The notes under the pieces are model-generated. The model did not search any database, was not told the DNA's origin, and saw nothing but the letters and a program-made list of their open reading frames with translations. Positions 55,780 through 64,000 of a stretch of DNA of 64,000 bases are shown piece after piece; position 1 is the first letter of the stretch; each line of letters opens with the position of its first letter. Source of the stretch: Wenxinia saemankumensis (GTDB lineage Bacteria; Pseudomonadota; Alphaproteobacteria; Rhodobacterales; Rhodobacteraceae); assembly GCF_900141735.1 (NCBI RefSeq), contig NZ_FQYO01000003.1, positions 434,001-498,000 of the forward strand, in the 5' to 3' direction. The position numbers and the translations under genes are program-made.

Positions 55780-58700
55780 ATGACCCTGTTCCGCGCCGCC
55801 GCCCTCGCCCTCCTCGTCGCCGCCGCATCGGGGCTGGCCTCGGGCCGGGCGAGCGCGCAGGACGGGCCGGTGCCCGACCGGCACGTCGCGATCCGCGAGG
55901 ACACGGACTTTCCCGGCGGCGATCGGTCGAGCTGGTTCGACACCACGCTCGACGCCTGCCAGGCGGCCTGCCTCGCCGACGAGGGCTGCGGCGCCTTCAC
56001 CTACAACACCCGCTCCGCCGCGTGCTTCGTCAAGTCGGGCGGCGGTCCCGCCGCGCCCTTCCTCGGCGCGATCTCGGGCGAGGTGATCCGCACGGATCCC
56101 GCCGTGCTTGAGAGGGCGGCGCAGCGGGCGGCGGCGCTGTCCTTCCTCGCGCCGGAGGAGCTGACCGAGGCGCGCCGCCTCGCCCGGCGGATCGGGCGGA
56201 CCCACCCGGCCAACGGCATGGCGCCCGGGGCGCTGATCGAGGCGGCGGATGCGCGGCGCGCCGCGGGCGACTGGCCGGGCGCGCTGCGGCTGACGGGGGC
56301 CGCCGTCTCTCTCACCGACCGGGCGGCGGAGTGGCGGGATTACGGCCTCGCCGCCGATGCGCTGCCGGCCGAGGACGAGGCCTACTGGAGCGCTGTGCCC
56401 GCCCTCGTGAACGCCTTCCTCCGCGCCGGGCCGCCGGAGGAGCAGGCCGCGATCCTCGCCGACATCGCCCGCGTGACCGAGGCGCGGGGCGACGGTCGCG
56501 CCGCCCTCACGGCCCTGCGCCGCGCGCAGGAGCTGGATCCCGGCACCGACCGGACGGAGGCGCTGGCCCGGCTGACCGGGCTCTACGGCTTCCGCGTCGT
56601 CGAGACCGAGGTGGAGAGCGACAATGCCGCCCCCCGCGTCTGCGTGGTCTTCAACGAGGATCTCGTCCCGGCCGGCGTCGATTACGATTCCTATGTCCGC
56701 CGCGCCGATCCTGCCCTCTCGGTCACGGTGAGCGGGCGCGAGCTGTGCCTCGACGGGCTGACCCACGGGGCGCAGGTGGACTTCGCCCTGCGCGCCGGCC
56801 TGCCCGCCGCGACGGGCGAGGTGCTGCCGGAGACGACGGAGCTGTCGCTCTACGTCCGCGACCGCGCGCCGGCCGTCCGCTTTCCCGGCCGCGCCTACAT
56901 CCTGCCCGCCGCCGGCGAGCCGGCCCTGCCGCTCGACAGCGTCAATACCGGCGCGGCGGAGCTGCGGCTCTACCGGGTCTCGGACCGGGCCATCGTCTCG
57001 ACGATGATCGAGGGGCTGTTCCGCGACCCGCTCTACGGTTGGCAGGAGGAGCAGTTCTCGGACGAGACGGGCGCGCTGATCTGGGAAGGGACGGTCGAGG
57101 TCCCGCAGGAGCTGAATGTCGAGCGGCGCAGCCGCATCCCCCTGTCCGAGCCGCTGGAGGGGGCGGAGCCGGGTCTCTTCGTCCTCGTCGCGGGGGTGCC
57201 GGGGCAGGATCCCTACGACGATCCGCCCGCGACGCAATGGTTCGTCCTGTCCGATCTCGGCCTGACGAGCTGGGCAGGATCGGACGGGCTGACGGTCGCG
57301 ATCCGCTCGCTCGGCAGCGCGGCGGCGGTGCCGGGCGCCGAGGTCGAGCTGATCTCGACCGGGAACGCGGTGCTCGGCACCGCCACCGCCGATGCCGGGG
57401 GGATCGCCCGCTTTCCCGCCGGGCTGCTGCTCGGCACCGGGGCGGCGCGACCCCGGCTGGTGACGGCGCGGCTGGGCGACGACCTCGCCTTCCTGCCGCT
57501 CTCGGACCCCGCCTTCGACCTGTCCGACAGGGGGGTGGAGGGGCGGCCCGCCGCCGGGCCGATCGACGTCTTCCTCGCGACCGATCGCGGTGCCTACCGC
57601 GCGGGCGAGACGATCCACCTCACCGCGCTGATGCGCGACGCCGGGGCGCGGGCGGTGGAGGGGGTGCCGCTGACGGCGGTGCTCTACCGGCCCGACGGGA
57701 TCGAGTATTCGCGGGTCGCCGGCCTCGAGGATCTGGCCGGCGGGCATGTCTTCGCCCTGCCGACCGGGACCGGCGCGCCGCGCGGCACCTGGCGGATCGA
57801 GACGCTGGCCGATCCGGGCGCCCCGCCGCTCGCCACGACGCGGGTGCTGGTCGAGGATTTCGTGCCCGAGCGGATCGACCTGGCGCTGTCCGCGCCGCCC
57901 GCCGCCCGTCCGGGCGCGGTGGTCCCGCTGGAGATCGAGGGCCGCTACCTGTTCGGCCCCCCCGCGCCGGACCTGCCGGCCGAGGGGGAGCTGCGCCTGG
58001 CCGCGGCGGAGACCGTCGCGGGATGGGAGGGCTGGACCTTCGGACTGGCCGACGCGCCGGTCCGCCCGGTGGTCGAGCCCTTCGTCGCGAGCGCCGCGAC
58101 CGATGCCGCGGGCCGCGCCGTGATCGACGTGCCGATCCCCGCGCCGGAGGGGATCGCGCAGCCGCTGGAGGCGACCTTCGTCGCCCGGCTGACCGAGGGG
58201 TCGGGCCGGCCGGTCGAGCGGCGCCTGACCGTGCCGGTCCTGCCGGAGGGGCCGGTCATCGCGCTTCGCCCCGGCTTCGACGGCACCCTGCCCGAGGGCG
58301 GCGAGGCGGTGGTCGAGGTGGTCGCGCTCGGTCCCGACCTGGCCCCGACCGCGATGGACGTGACCTGGTCGGTCGAGCGGATCGAGACGGAGTATCAGTG
58401 GTACCGCACGACGGGATCCTGGTCGTGGGAGCCGGTGACGCGCCGCACCCGCGTCGCCACGGGCGAGCTGGCGCTGGACGGCGGGCCGGCCACGATCCGC
58501 GCGCCGGTCGAGTGGGGCCGCTACGAGCTGATCGTCGAGCGGGACGGCACGCCCTGGGCCGCCGCCTCCACCGCCTTCACGGCCGGGTGGTATGCCGCCG
58601 CGGGCGTCGAGGAGAGCCCGGACATGCTGGAGCTCTCGCTCGACGCCGAGACCTACACGCCCGGGGACACCGCGCGGCTGCGGATCGTGCCGCGCTATGC

Positions 58701-61185
58701 GGGGACCGCGCTGGTCAGCGTGCTGGCCGACCGGGTGATCGACCTGCGCGCCGTCGAGGTGGGCGCGGGCGAGACCGTGATCGAGCTGCCCGTGACCGAG
58801 GGCTGGGGCGCGGGCGCCTATGTCACCGCCAGCGTCATCCGCCCGATGGATGCCGAGGCGGGCCGCAACCCGGCCCGCGCGCTCGGCCTCGTCCATGCCG
58901 GGATCGATCCGGGGGACAGGGCGCTGGACGTGTCGCTCGAGGTACTGGGCGATCCCGCCCCGCGGACGCCGCTGGAGGTCGAGATCCGTGTGCCGGGCGG
59001 GGAGGGGGCCCATGTCACGCTCGCCGCCGTCGATGTCGGCATCCTGAACCTTACCGGGTTCGACGCGCCTGATCCGCAGGGCTGGTATTTCGGCCAGCGC
59101 CGGCTGGGGGTCGAGATGCGCGACGTCTACGGGCGGCTGATCGACGGGCTGACCGGCGAGATGGGGCGCCTGCGCTCGGGCGGCGATGCGATGGCGGGGC
59201 TGGAGGGGCAGGCCCCGCCGCCCGAGGATCTGGTCTCGTTCTTCGCCGGGCCGCTGGAGGTCGGGGCGGACGGGACGGCGCGCGCCAGTTTCGACCTGCC
59301 CGCCTTCGACGGCACGATCCGCCTGATGGCGGTGGCGTGGAGCCCGCGCGGGATCGGCCAGGCCAGCCGTGACGTGACGGTCAGCGACCCCGTCGCCCTG
59401 ACGGCGAGCCTGCCCCGTCAGGTCGCACCGGGCGACCGCTCGCGCCTTCTGCTGGACCTCGTCCACGCGGAGGGGCCCACCGGGGAATTCGCGCTCGACA
59501 TCCGCACCACCGGCGCCGAACTGGAGGGCGCCGTGCCCGCCATGGTCGTGCTGGAGGAGGGGGCGCGGGACGTGATCTCGCTGCCCTTCACGGCGGAAGG
59601 GCCGGGCAGAGCGAGCTTCGAGATCGGGCTGACCGATCCCGAGGGGGTCCGGACCGACCGGACGCTGACCCTTCCGGTCGGCTGGGGCGACCCCGAGATC
59701 GCGCGCGTCTCGCGCTTCACGCTGGATCCCGGCGGCAGCTTCGCCTTCGACGACACGCTGCTGGACGGGTTCAGGCCCGGCACAGGCAGTGCGACGCTCG
59801 CCGCCGGTCCCATCGGGCGGCTCGACGTGGCGGGGCTGGTCGCCGGGCTGGACCGCTATCCCTACGGCTGCACCGAACAGCTGACCTCTGGCCTCGCGCC
59901 GCTGCTGCACGTGCCCGGCGTGACCGCGGCGCTGGACCTCGGGGCCGAGGCGGCGCCAGGTCCCGGGGCGGAGGAGGCGATCCGCGCGATCCTCGCCAAC
60001 CAGGCGGCGAACGGGGCGTTCGGCCTCTGGCGGCCGGACCCGCGCTCGCTCTGGCTCGACGCCTACGTGACCGACGTGCTGGGCGAGGCCCGCGATGCGG
60101 GCCTGCCCGTGCCCGACCGGGCCTGGGAGGCCGCGCTTGCCAACCTGCAGAACCAGGTCAATGCCGCCCCCGATTTCGAGAGCGGCGGCGGCGGCATCGC
60201 CTATGCGCTGCACGTCCTCGCCCGGGCCGGGCAGGCGGCGATCGGGGATCTGCGCTACTATGCCGACGCGCGGGCCGAGGCCTTCACCACGCCCATCGGC
60301 GCGGCGCAGCTCGGCGCGGCCCTCGCCGCCTACGGCGACCAGCGACGGGCCGACGCGATGTTCGCGCGCGCCGCCGCGCTGCTGGACCGGCCGGAAGGGG
60401 CGGGATGGCGCGACGATTTCGGCACGCCCCGCCGCGATGCCGCCGCCCTGCTCGCCCTGGCGGTCGAGGCGGGGAGCGAGGCGGTGGACCGGGAGGCGCT
60501 GGCCGCCCGGCTGGCCGGCGCCGACTACCCCGTCAGCCCGCAGGAGGCCGCCTGGCAGATCCGCGCCGCGGACGCGCTGGCCGGCGACGCGCCCGCGCTC
60601 GCGCTGACCCGGAACGGCGCCCCGCTGGATGCCGCGCCGGTGGAGCGGCGAGCGGCGGGCGATCCGCCCGTCACCTTCGGCAACCGCGGCGACGCGCCGG
60701 TCGAGCTGACCCTCACCGCCTTCGGCGTGCCCGAGATGCCGGGCCCCGCGCAGGGCACCGGCTGGACGATCGAGCGGCGCTACTACGCGCTGGACGGCAC
60801 GCCCGCCCCGCCGGGCGAGGCGGCGGCGGGCGACCGGCTCGTCGCGGTGCTGACCGTCACGCCGCTCGGCCCGCAGGCGGGGCGGTTGATGGTGGCCGAT
60901 CCGCTGCCGGGCGGGTTCGAGATCGACAACCCGAACCTGCTGCGCGGCGGCGACCTGTCGGGCCTCGCCTGGCTCGAGACCGTCACGCCCGAGACTGCGG
61001 AGTTCCGGCAGGATCGCTTCCTCGCCGCGGTGGACTGGCGGGGCGAGAGCTCGTTCCGCCTGGCGTACATCGTCCGGGCGGTGACGCCGGGATCCTATCA
61101 CCACCCCGCGCCCAGCGTGGAGGACATGTACCGCCCCGAGCACCGCGCGGTCGGAGAGGCCGGCCGCCTCGTCGTGACGCCGTGA
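55780..61185 (+). CDS. Alpha-2-macroglobulin family protein with PAN/Apple domain
   Basis: An 1801-residue exported protease trap. A signal peptide (ALALLVAAASGLASGRASAQ) precedes a Cys-rich PAN/Apple-like domain at about residues 45-90 (DACQAACLADEGCGAFTYN). Macroglobulin domains follow, including FLATDRGAYRAGETIHLTAL near 607. The central part has the A2M family region (FDLPAFDGTIRLMAVAWS). The thioester motif PYGCTEQLTSG is intact (Cys1364), so the protein can bond covalently to proteases. The alpha/alpha thioester domain and a receptor-like C-terminus complete it. No lipobox is seen. Its stop overlaps the pbpC start, the usual A2M/PBP1c pair for periplasmic defence and cell-wall repair. 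Confidence 0.92.
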   Translation: MTLFRAAALALLVAAASGLASGRASAQDGPVPDRHVAIREDTDFPGGDRSSWFDTTLDACQAACLADEGCGAFTYNTRSAACFVKSGGGPAAPFLGAISGEVIRTDPAVLERAAQRAAALSFLAPEELTEARRLARRIGRTHPANGMAPGALIEAADARRAAGDWPGALRLTGAAVSLTDRAAEWRDYGLAADALPAEDEAYWSAVPALVNAFLRAGPPEEQAAILADIARVTEARGDGRAALTALRRAQELDPGTDRTEALARLTGLYGFRVVETEVESDNAAPRVCVVFNEDLVPAGVDYDSYVRRADPALSVTVSGRELCLDGLTHGAQVDFALRAGLPAATGEVLPETTELSLYVRDRAPAVRFPGRAYILPAAGEPALPLDSVNTGAAELRLYRVSDRAIVSTMIEGLFRDPLYGWQEEQFSDETGALIWEGTVEVPQELNVERRSRIPLSEPLEGAEPGLFVLVAGVPGQDPYDDPPATQWFVLSDLGLTSWAGSDGLTVAIRSLGSAAAVPGAEVELISTGNAVLGTATADAGGIARFPAGLLLGTGAARPRLVTARLGDDLAFLPLSDPAFDLSDRGVEGRPAAGPIDVFLATDRGAYRAGETIHLTALMRDAGARAVEGVPLTAVLYRPDGIEYSRVAGLEDLAGGHVFALPTGTGAPRGTWRIETLADPGAPPLATTRVLVEDFVPERIDLALSAPPAARPGAVVPLEIEGRYLFGPPAPDLPAEGELRLAAAETVAGWEGWTFGLADAPVRPVVEPFVASAATDAAGRAVIDVPIPAPEGIAQPLEATFVARLTEGSGRPVERRLTVPVLPEGPVIALRPGFDGTLPEGGEAVVEVVALGPDLAPTAMDVTWSVERIETEYQWYRTTGSWSWEPVTRRTRVATGELALDGGPATIRAPVEWGRYELIVERDGTPWAAASTAFTAGWYAAAGVEESPDMLELSLDAETYTPGDTARLRIVPRYAGTALVSVLADRVIDLRAVEVGAGETVIELPVTEGWGAGAYVTASVIRPMDAEAGRNPARALGLVHAGIDPGDRALDVSLEVLGDPAPRTPLEVEIRVPGGEGAHVTLAAVDVGILNLTGFDAPDPQGWYFGQRRLGVEMRDVYGRLIDGLTGEMGRLRSGGDAMAGLEGQAPPPEDLVSFFAGPLEVGADGTARASFDLPAFDGTIRLMAVAWSPRGIGQASRDVTVSDPVALTASLPRQVAPGDRSRLLLDLVHAEGPTGEFALDIRTTGAELEGAVPAMVVLEEGARDVISLPFTAEGPGRASFEIGLTDPEGVRTDRTLTLPVGWGDPEIARVSRFTLDPGGSFAFDDTLLDGFRPGTGSATLAAGPIGRLDVAGLVAGLDRYPYGCTEQLTSGLAPLLHVPGVTAALDLGAEAAPGPGAEEAIRAILANQAANGAFGLWRPDPRSLWLDAYVTDVLGEARDAGLPVPDRAWEAALANLQNQVNAAPDFESGGGGIAYALHVLARAGQAAIGDLRYYADARAEAFTTPIGAAQLGAALAAYGDQRRADAMFARAAALLDRPEGAGWRDDFGTPRRDAAALLALAVEAGSEAVDREALAARLAGADYPVSPQEAAWQIRAADALAGDAPALALTRNGAPLDAAPVERRAAGDPPVTFGNRGDAPVELTLTAFGVPEMPGPAQGTGWTIERRYYALDGTPAPPGEAAAGDRLVAVLTVTPLGPQAGRLMVADPLPGGFEIDNPNLLRGGDLSGLAWLETVTPETAEFRQDRFLAAVDWRGESSFRLAYIVRAVTPGSYHHPAPSVEDMYRPEHRAVGEAGRLVVTP

Positions 61186-63308
61186 GGTGGCGCCGCGCGG
61201 CCGCGGCCGGGCCGGGGACCGGGGCCGGGACCGGGAGCGGGGCCGGGTCGGTCCAGACGCGGCGGCGGCGCGGATCCCGGCGGGCGGGCCGCCGGGGCGG
61301 CGGCGCGCTGTTCGCGCTCGCCCTGCTGCTCTGGGCCGGCGCGGTGGGGCGGGATGCCGTCGACCGCTGGATCGACGGGACGATCCTGCCGCCGCTCGCC
61401 ACGTTCTACTCGACCGAGGTGCTGGCCCGCGACGGCACCCTGTTGCGGGCCTACACGGTGGACGGGGGCTACTGGCGGCTGTCGGTCCGGGGCGGAAGCG
61501 TCGATCCCGGCTATGTCGAGATGCTGATCGCCTACGAGGACGGCCGCTTCCGCAGCCATTCCGGGGTCGACTGGCAGGCCCTGGCCCGGGCCGCGTGGCA
61601 GGGGCTGCGGTCCGGGCGGATCGTCTCGGGCGGCTCGACCCTGACGATGCAGGTCGCCCGCCTGATCGAGGACGGCACGACCGGCGCCTGGGCCGGCAAG
61701 CTGCGCCAGATCCGCGTCGCGCTGGCGCTCGAGCGTCGCCTGGACAAGGACGCGATCCTCGCCCTCTACCTCGATCACGCGCCGTTCGGCGGCAATCTCG
61801 AAGGGGTGCGCGCCGCCTCCTACGCCTGGTTCGGCAAGCCGCCCTCCCGACTGACCGAGGCAGAGGCGGCGCTGCTCGTCGCGATCCCGCAGGCGCCGGA
61901 AAGCCGCCGCCCCGACCGCCATCCCGAGGCCGCCCACGCCGCGCGCGACCGGGTGCTCGCCCGGATGGTGCGGGACGGGGTGATCGATGCCGAGGCGGCG
62001 GAGGCCGCGCTGACCGAGCCTTCCCCGGACCGGCGCCGCGACTTCCCGATCCTGGCTGCGCATCTGGCCGACCGGCTGCGGGCCGAGGACCCCTTCGCCC
62101 CGGTGATCCGCACAACCATCGACGCCGCGCTGCAGGCCCGGCTGGAGGCGCTGGCGCGCGAGGCGGTGGCGGGCGGACCCGACCGGCTGCAGGCGGCGAT
62201 CGTCGTGCTCGATCACCGCAGCGGCGAGATGCTCGCCTCGGTCGGCTCGGCCGGCTACGAGGACGATGCCCGGCTCGGCTATGTCGACATGACCCGGGCA
62301 ATCCGCTCGCCCGGCTCGACGCTGAAGCCGTTGATCTACGGCCTCGGCTTCGACCGGGGCCTGATCCATCCCGAGACGCTGATCGCCGACCGGCCGACCG
62401 AGTTCGACGGCTACCGCCCGCAGAATTTCGACGGCCTCTTCCGCGGCGAGTTGCGGGTGCGGCAGGCGCTGCAATTGTCCCTCAACGTGCCGGCGGTGAG
62501 CGTGGCCGAGCGGGTGGGCGTGCCGCACCTGATGACCGCGCTGCGCCGGGCGGGGGCGACCCCCCGCCTGCCGGAGGGCTCGACCCCCGGACTCGCCGTG
62601 ATCCTGGGCGGGCTCGGACTGACGCTCGAGGATCTCGCCCGGGTCCACGGCATGCTGGCGGATGGCGGGCGCGAGGTCGGCCTCCATGTGCTGGCGGGGG
62701 CCGAGCGGGGGCCGCGCCCGCAGGTGCTGGACCGCGCGGCCGCCTGGCAGGTGGGCGACATCCTGACCGGCACGCCGCGCCCGCCCGGCCTGTCGGGGGC
62801 GGAGATCGCCATCAAGACCGGCACGTCCTACGGGCATCGCGACGCCTGGGCGGCGGGCTGGGACGGCGACCACGTCGTGGCGGTCTGGATGGGACGGGCC
62901 GACGGCACCCCGGTGCCGGGCGCCTTCGGGGCCGATCTCGCCGCGCCGGTCCTCCTCGCCGCCTTCGAGCGGCTGGGCCGGGTCGCGCCGCTGCCCGCCC
63001 CGCCGCCCGAGACGCTGATCGTCGCGACCGCCGAGCTGCCGCCGCCGCTGCGCCGGTTCGGTCCCGGCGCGGCGGAATCGGGGCCCGTCGTCGACTTCCC
63101 CCCCGACGGCGCGGTCATCGAGGGGACCGGCGCCCTGCTGCGGGTCCGCGACGGGACCGGCCCCTTCGTCTGGCTGTCGAACGGGCGCCCCGTCGCGCGG
63201 ACCCATCGCCGCGAGGTCTGGGTCGAGGATCTCGGGCCCGGCTTCGCCGCGCTCGCCGTGATCGACGCCGACGGGCGCAGCGCGCGGGCGGAGGTGGAAC
63301 TGCGCTAG
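61182..63308 (+). CDS. pbpC: Penicillin-binding protein 1C
   Basis: A 708-residue bifunctional peptidoglycan synthase. A membrane anchor near residue 45 (ALFALALLLWAGAVG) is followed by the glycosyltransferase domain (YEDGRFRSHSGVDW, GGSTLTMQVARL). The transpeptidase domain has SPGSTLKPLIYG (nucleophile Ser), SLN and IKTGTSYGHRD. The C-terminal domain ends FAALAVIDADGRSARAEVEL. The first 40 residues are Gly/Arg-rich. The GTG at 61182 overlaps the macroglobulin stop (GTGA). PBP1C with macroglobulin is thought to mend envelope damage after proteolytic attack. Confidence 0.93.
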   Translation: MRWRRAAAAGPGTGAGTGSGAGSVQTRRRRGSRRAGRRGGGALFALALLLWAGAVGRDAVDRWIDGTILPPLATFYSTEVLARDGTLLRAYTVDGGYWRLSVRGGSVDPGYVEMLIAYEDGRFRSHSGVDWQALARAAWQGLRSGRIVSGGSTLTMQVARLIEDGTTGAWAGKLRQIRVALALERRLDKDAILALYLDHAPFGGNLEGVRAASYAWFGKPPSRLTEAEAALLVAIPQAPESRRPDRHPEAAHAARDRVLARMVRDGVIDAEAAEAALTEPSPDRRRDFPILAAHLADRLRAEDPFAPVIRTTIDAALQARLEALAREAVAGGPDRLQAAIVVLDHRSGEMLASVGSAGYEDDARLGYVDMTRAIRSPGSTLKPLIYGLGFDRGLIHPETLIADRPTEFDGYRPQNFDGLFRGELRVRQALQLSLNVPAVSVAERVGVPHLMTALRRAGATPRLPEGSTPGLAVILGGLGLTLEDLARVHGMLADGGREVGLHVLAGAERGPRPQVLDRAAAWQVGDILTGTPRPPGLSGAEIAIKTGTSYGHRDAWAAGWDGDHVVAVWMGRADGTPVPGAFGADLAAPVLLAAFERLGRVAPLPAPPPETLIVATAELPPPLRRFGPGAAESGPVVDFPPDGAVIEGTGALLRVRDGTGPFVWLSNGRPVARTHRREVWVEDLGPGFAALAVIDADGRSARAEVELR

Positions 63309-63346
63309 GCCCGGCCGCGAGGGGCTCCGCCCCGCTCGCTTCGCGA

Positions 63347-63377
63347 GCCCCCGGAGTATTTGGGGCAAGATAAGAGC
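63347..63377. repeat. Dispersed element tail (copy B) with hairpin
   Basis: gcccccggagtatttggggcaagataagagc follows a strong hairpin: GCTCGC-tt-GCGAGC (63335-63348) nested in a GGGGCTC/GAGCCCC pair. It repeats copy A at 36587-36617 in both the tail and the general layout. It lies between convergent pbpC and thiolase genes, where it can serve as a terminator. Confidence 0.65.
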
Positions 63378-63397
63378 AGGGGGGTAGCGGCGGCGGG

Positions 63398-64000
63398 CTA
63401 GAGCGCCTCCACCGCGAGCGCGATTCCCTGGCCGCCGCCGATGCACATCGTGACGATGGCGCGGGCGCCGCCGGTGCGGCGCAGCTCGTGCAGCGCCTTG
63501 ACGGTCAGGATCGCGCCCGTCGCCCCGACCGGATGGCCGAGCGCGATGGCGCCCCCGTTCGGATTGACGCGCGCGGGGTCGAGGCCGAGCGCGCGGTTCA
63601 CCGCGATGGCCTGCGCGGCGAAGGCCTCGTTCGATTCGATCACGTCGAAATCAGCCGCCTCCATCCCGATCCGCCTGAGCAGCATCTCGACCGCCGGGAC
63701 GGGCCCGATGCCCATCACCTCGGGCCGGACGCCGGCCACGGCGGTGCCGAGGAGCCGGGCGCGGGGTTTCAGCCCGGCCCTCTCGGCCGCGCCCGCCCGG
63801 GCGAGGACGAGGGCGGCCGCGCCGTCGTTGATGCCGCTGGCATTTCCGGCGGTGACCGAGCCGTCCTTGCGGAAGGCGGGCTTCAGCGCGGCGAGCTTCT
63901 CGGCGGAGGTGTCCTTGGGATGCTCGTCGGTCTCGAACGGATGCTCGCCGGCGCGGGTCTTCAGCATCACCGGAACGATCTGGTCCGCGAAGCGTCCCTC
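63398..64000 (-). CDS. Acetyl-CoA C-acyltransferase (thiolase, BktB-like), C-terminal part
   Basis: The last 200 or so residues of a thiolase; the start lies beyond the window. The C-terminal active-site motifs are GGAIALGHPVGATGAI (His) and VTMCIGGGQGIAL (Cys), and NEAFAAQAIAVNRALGLD is also conserved. It condenses or cleaves acyl-CoA with acetyl-CoA. The sequence around VNPNGGAIALGHPVGATGA resembles BktB-type beta-ketothiolases used in PHA synthesis or fatty-acid breakdown, but the exact role cannot be fixed. Confidence 0.93.
   Translation of the reverse strand, partial: EGRFADQIVPVMLKTRAGEHPFETDEHPKDTSAEKLAALKPAFRKDGSVTAGNASGINDGAAALVLARAGAAERAGLKPRARLLGTAVAGVRPEVMGIGPVPAVEMLLRRIGMEAADFDVIESNEAFAAQAIAVNRALGLDPARVNPNGGAIALGHPVGATGAILTVKALHELRRTGGARAIVTMCIGGGQGIALAVEAL

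Noticed and set aside
54898-62301. Reverse-strand open frame of 2467 codons opposite recQ and the macroglobulin gene
   Set aside because: It is antisense to well-supported genes, its translation is Arg/Gly/Pro/Ala-rich without domains, and very long shadow frames are expected at this GC content.

Overview
The window is a single stretch of very GC-rich chromosome with bacterial gene density, and its gene order and protein sequences point to an alphaproteobacterium of the Rhodobacterales (Rhodobacteraceae/Paracoccaceae, roseobacter-like). The main reasons are the run rpoZ-rel-DUF2062-pdxJ-acpS-lepB-rnc-era-DUF1491-recO, the def-def-def-fmt cluster, and an smoC/smoEFGK/mtlK polyol locus of the type described in Rhodobacter. 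I see no rRNA, tRNA, CRISPR array, insertion sequence or prophage. Many genes overlap by 1 to 4 bases and are translationally coupled, and GTG starts are common.

Region 1 (1-5078) holds three overlapping peptide-deformylase genes and fmt. The third deformylase has lost catalytic residues. A TauE/SafE-type permease, a secreted DUF4189 protein and recO follow. Region 2 (5177-17642) is a two-gene forward islet (membrane protein and secreted COG4315 protein) next to a long reverse-strand housekeeping run from rpoZ to DUF1491. Inside that run a second lepB-like gene, fused to a DUF805 membrane domain, lacks both catalytic residues. Region 3 (17768-28498) has folK, a NYN nuclease, a LuxR-type regulator, ispH, a cupin protein, a LysE exporter, rnhA, a glyoxalase-like protein, the ligD/ku end-joining pair and an aldo/keto reductase.

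Region 4 (28668-38844) is a carbohydrate locus: a GH88/GH105-type unsaturated uronyl hydrolase, kduI, an 828-residue protein I cannot assign, and a complete sugar ABC importer. A divergent polyol dehydrogenase gene sits beside it. Together they look like import and intracellular breakdown of unsaturated uronic-acid oligosaccharides from a pectin, ulvan or glycosaminoglycan-like polymer. Region 5 (39071-46573) is a mannitol/sorbitol locus: SorC-family regulator, ABC importer, mannitol 2-dehydrogenase and a HAD phosphatase. A promoter/operator candidate lies in front of the binding-protein gene and a strong hairpin lies behind it.

Region 6 (46788-64000) has a DksA-like protein, a GlsB-type stress membrane protein behind a candidate EcfG-type promoter, dapD, a frameshifted aminoglycoside-phosphotransferase-like gene, a LOG-family protein, an Hsp70-like protein, a cytochrome c and recQ. 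A 149/148-bp tandem repeat precedes an alpha-2-macroglobulin/PBP1c pair, and the window ends inside a thiolase gene.

The observations most worth following are the unassigned 828-residue protein in the uronide locus, the DUF805-signal-peptidase pseudoenzyme, the third deformylase pseudoenzyme, the possible EcfG promoters, the tandem repeat before the macroglobulin gene and a dispersed hairpin element with a conserved tail.
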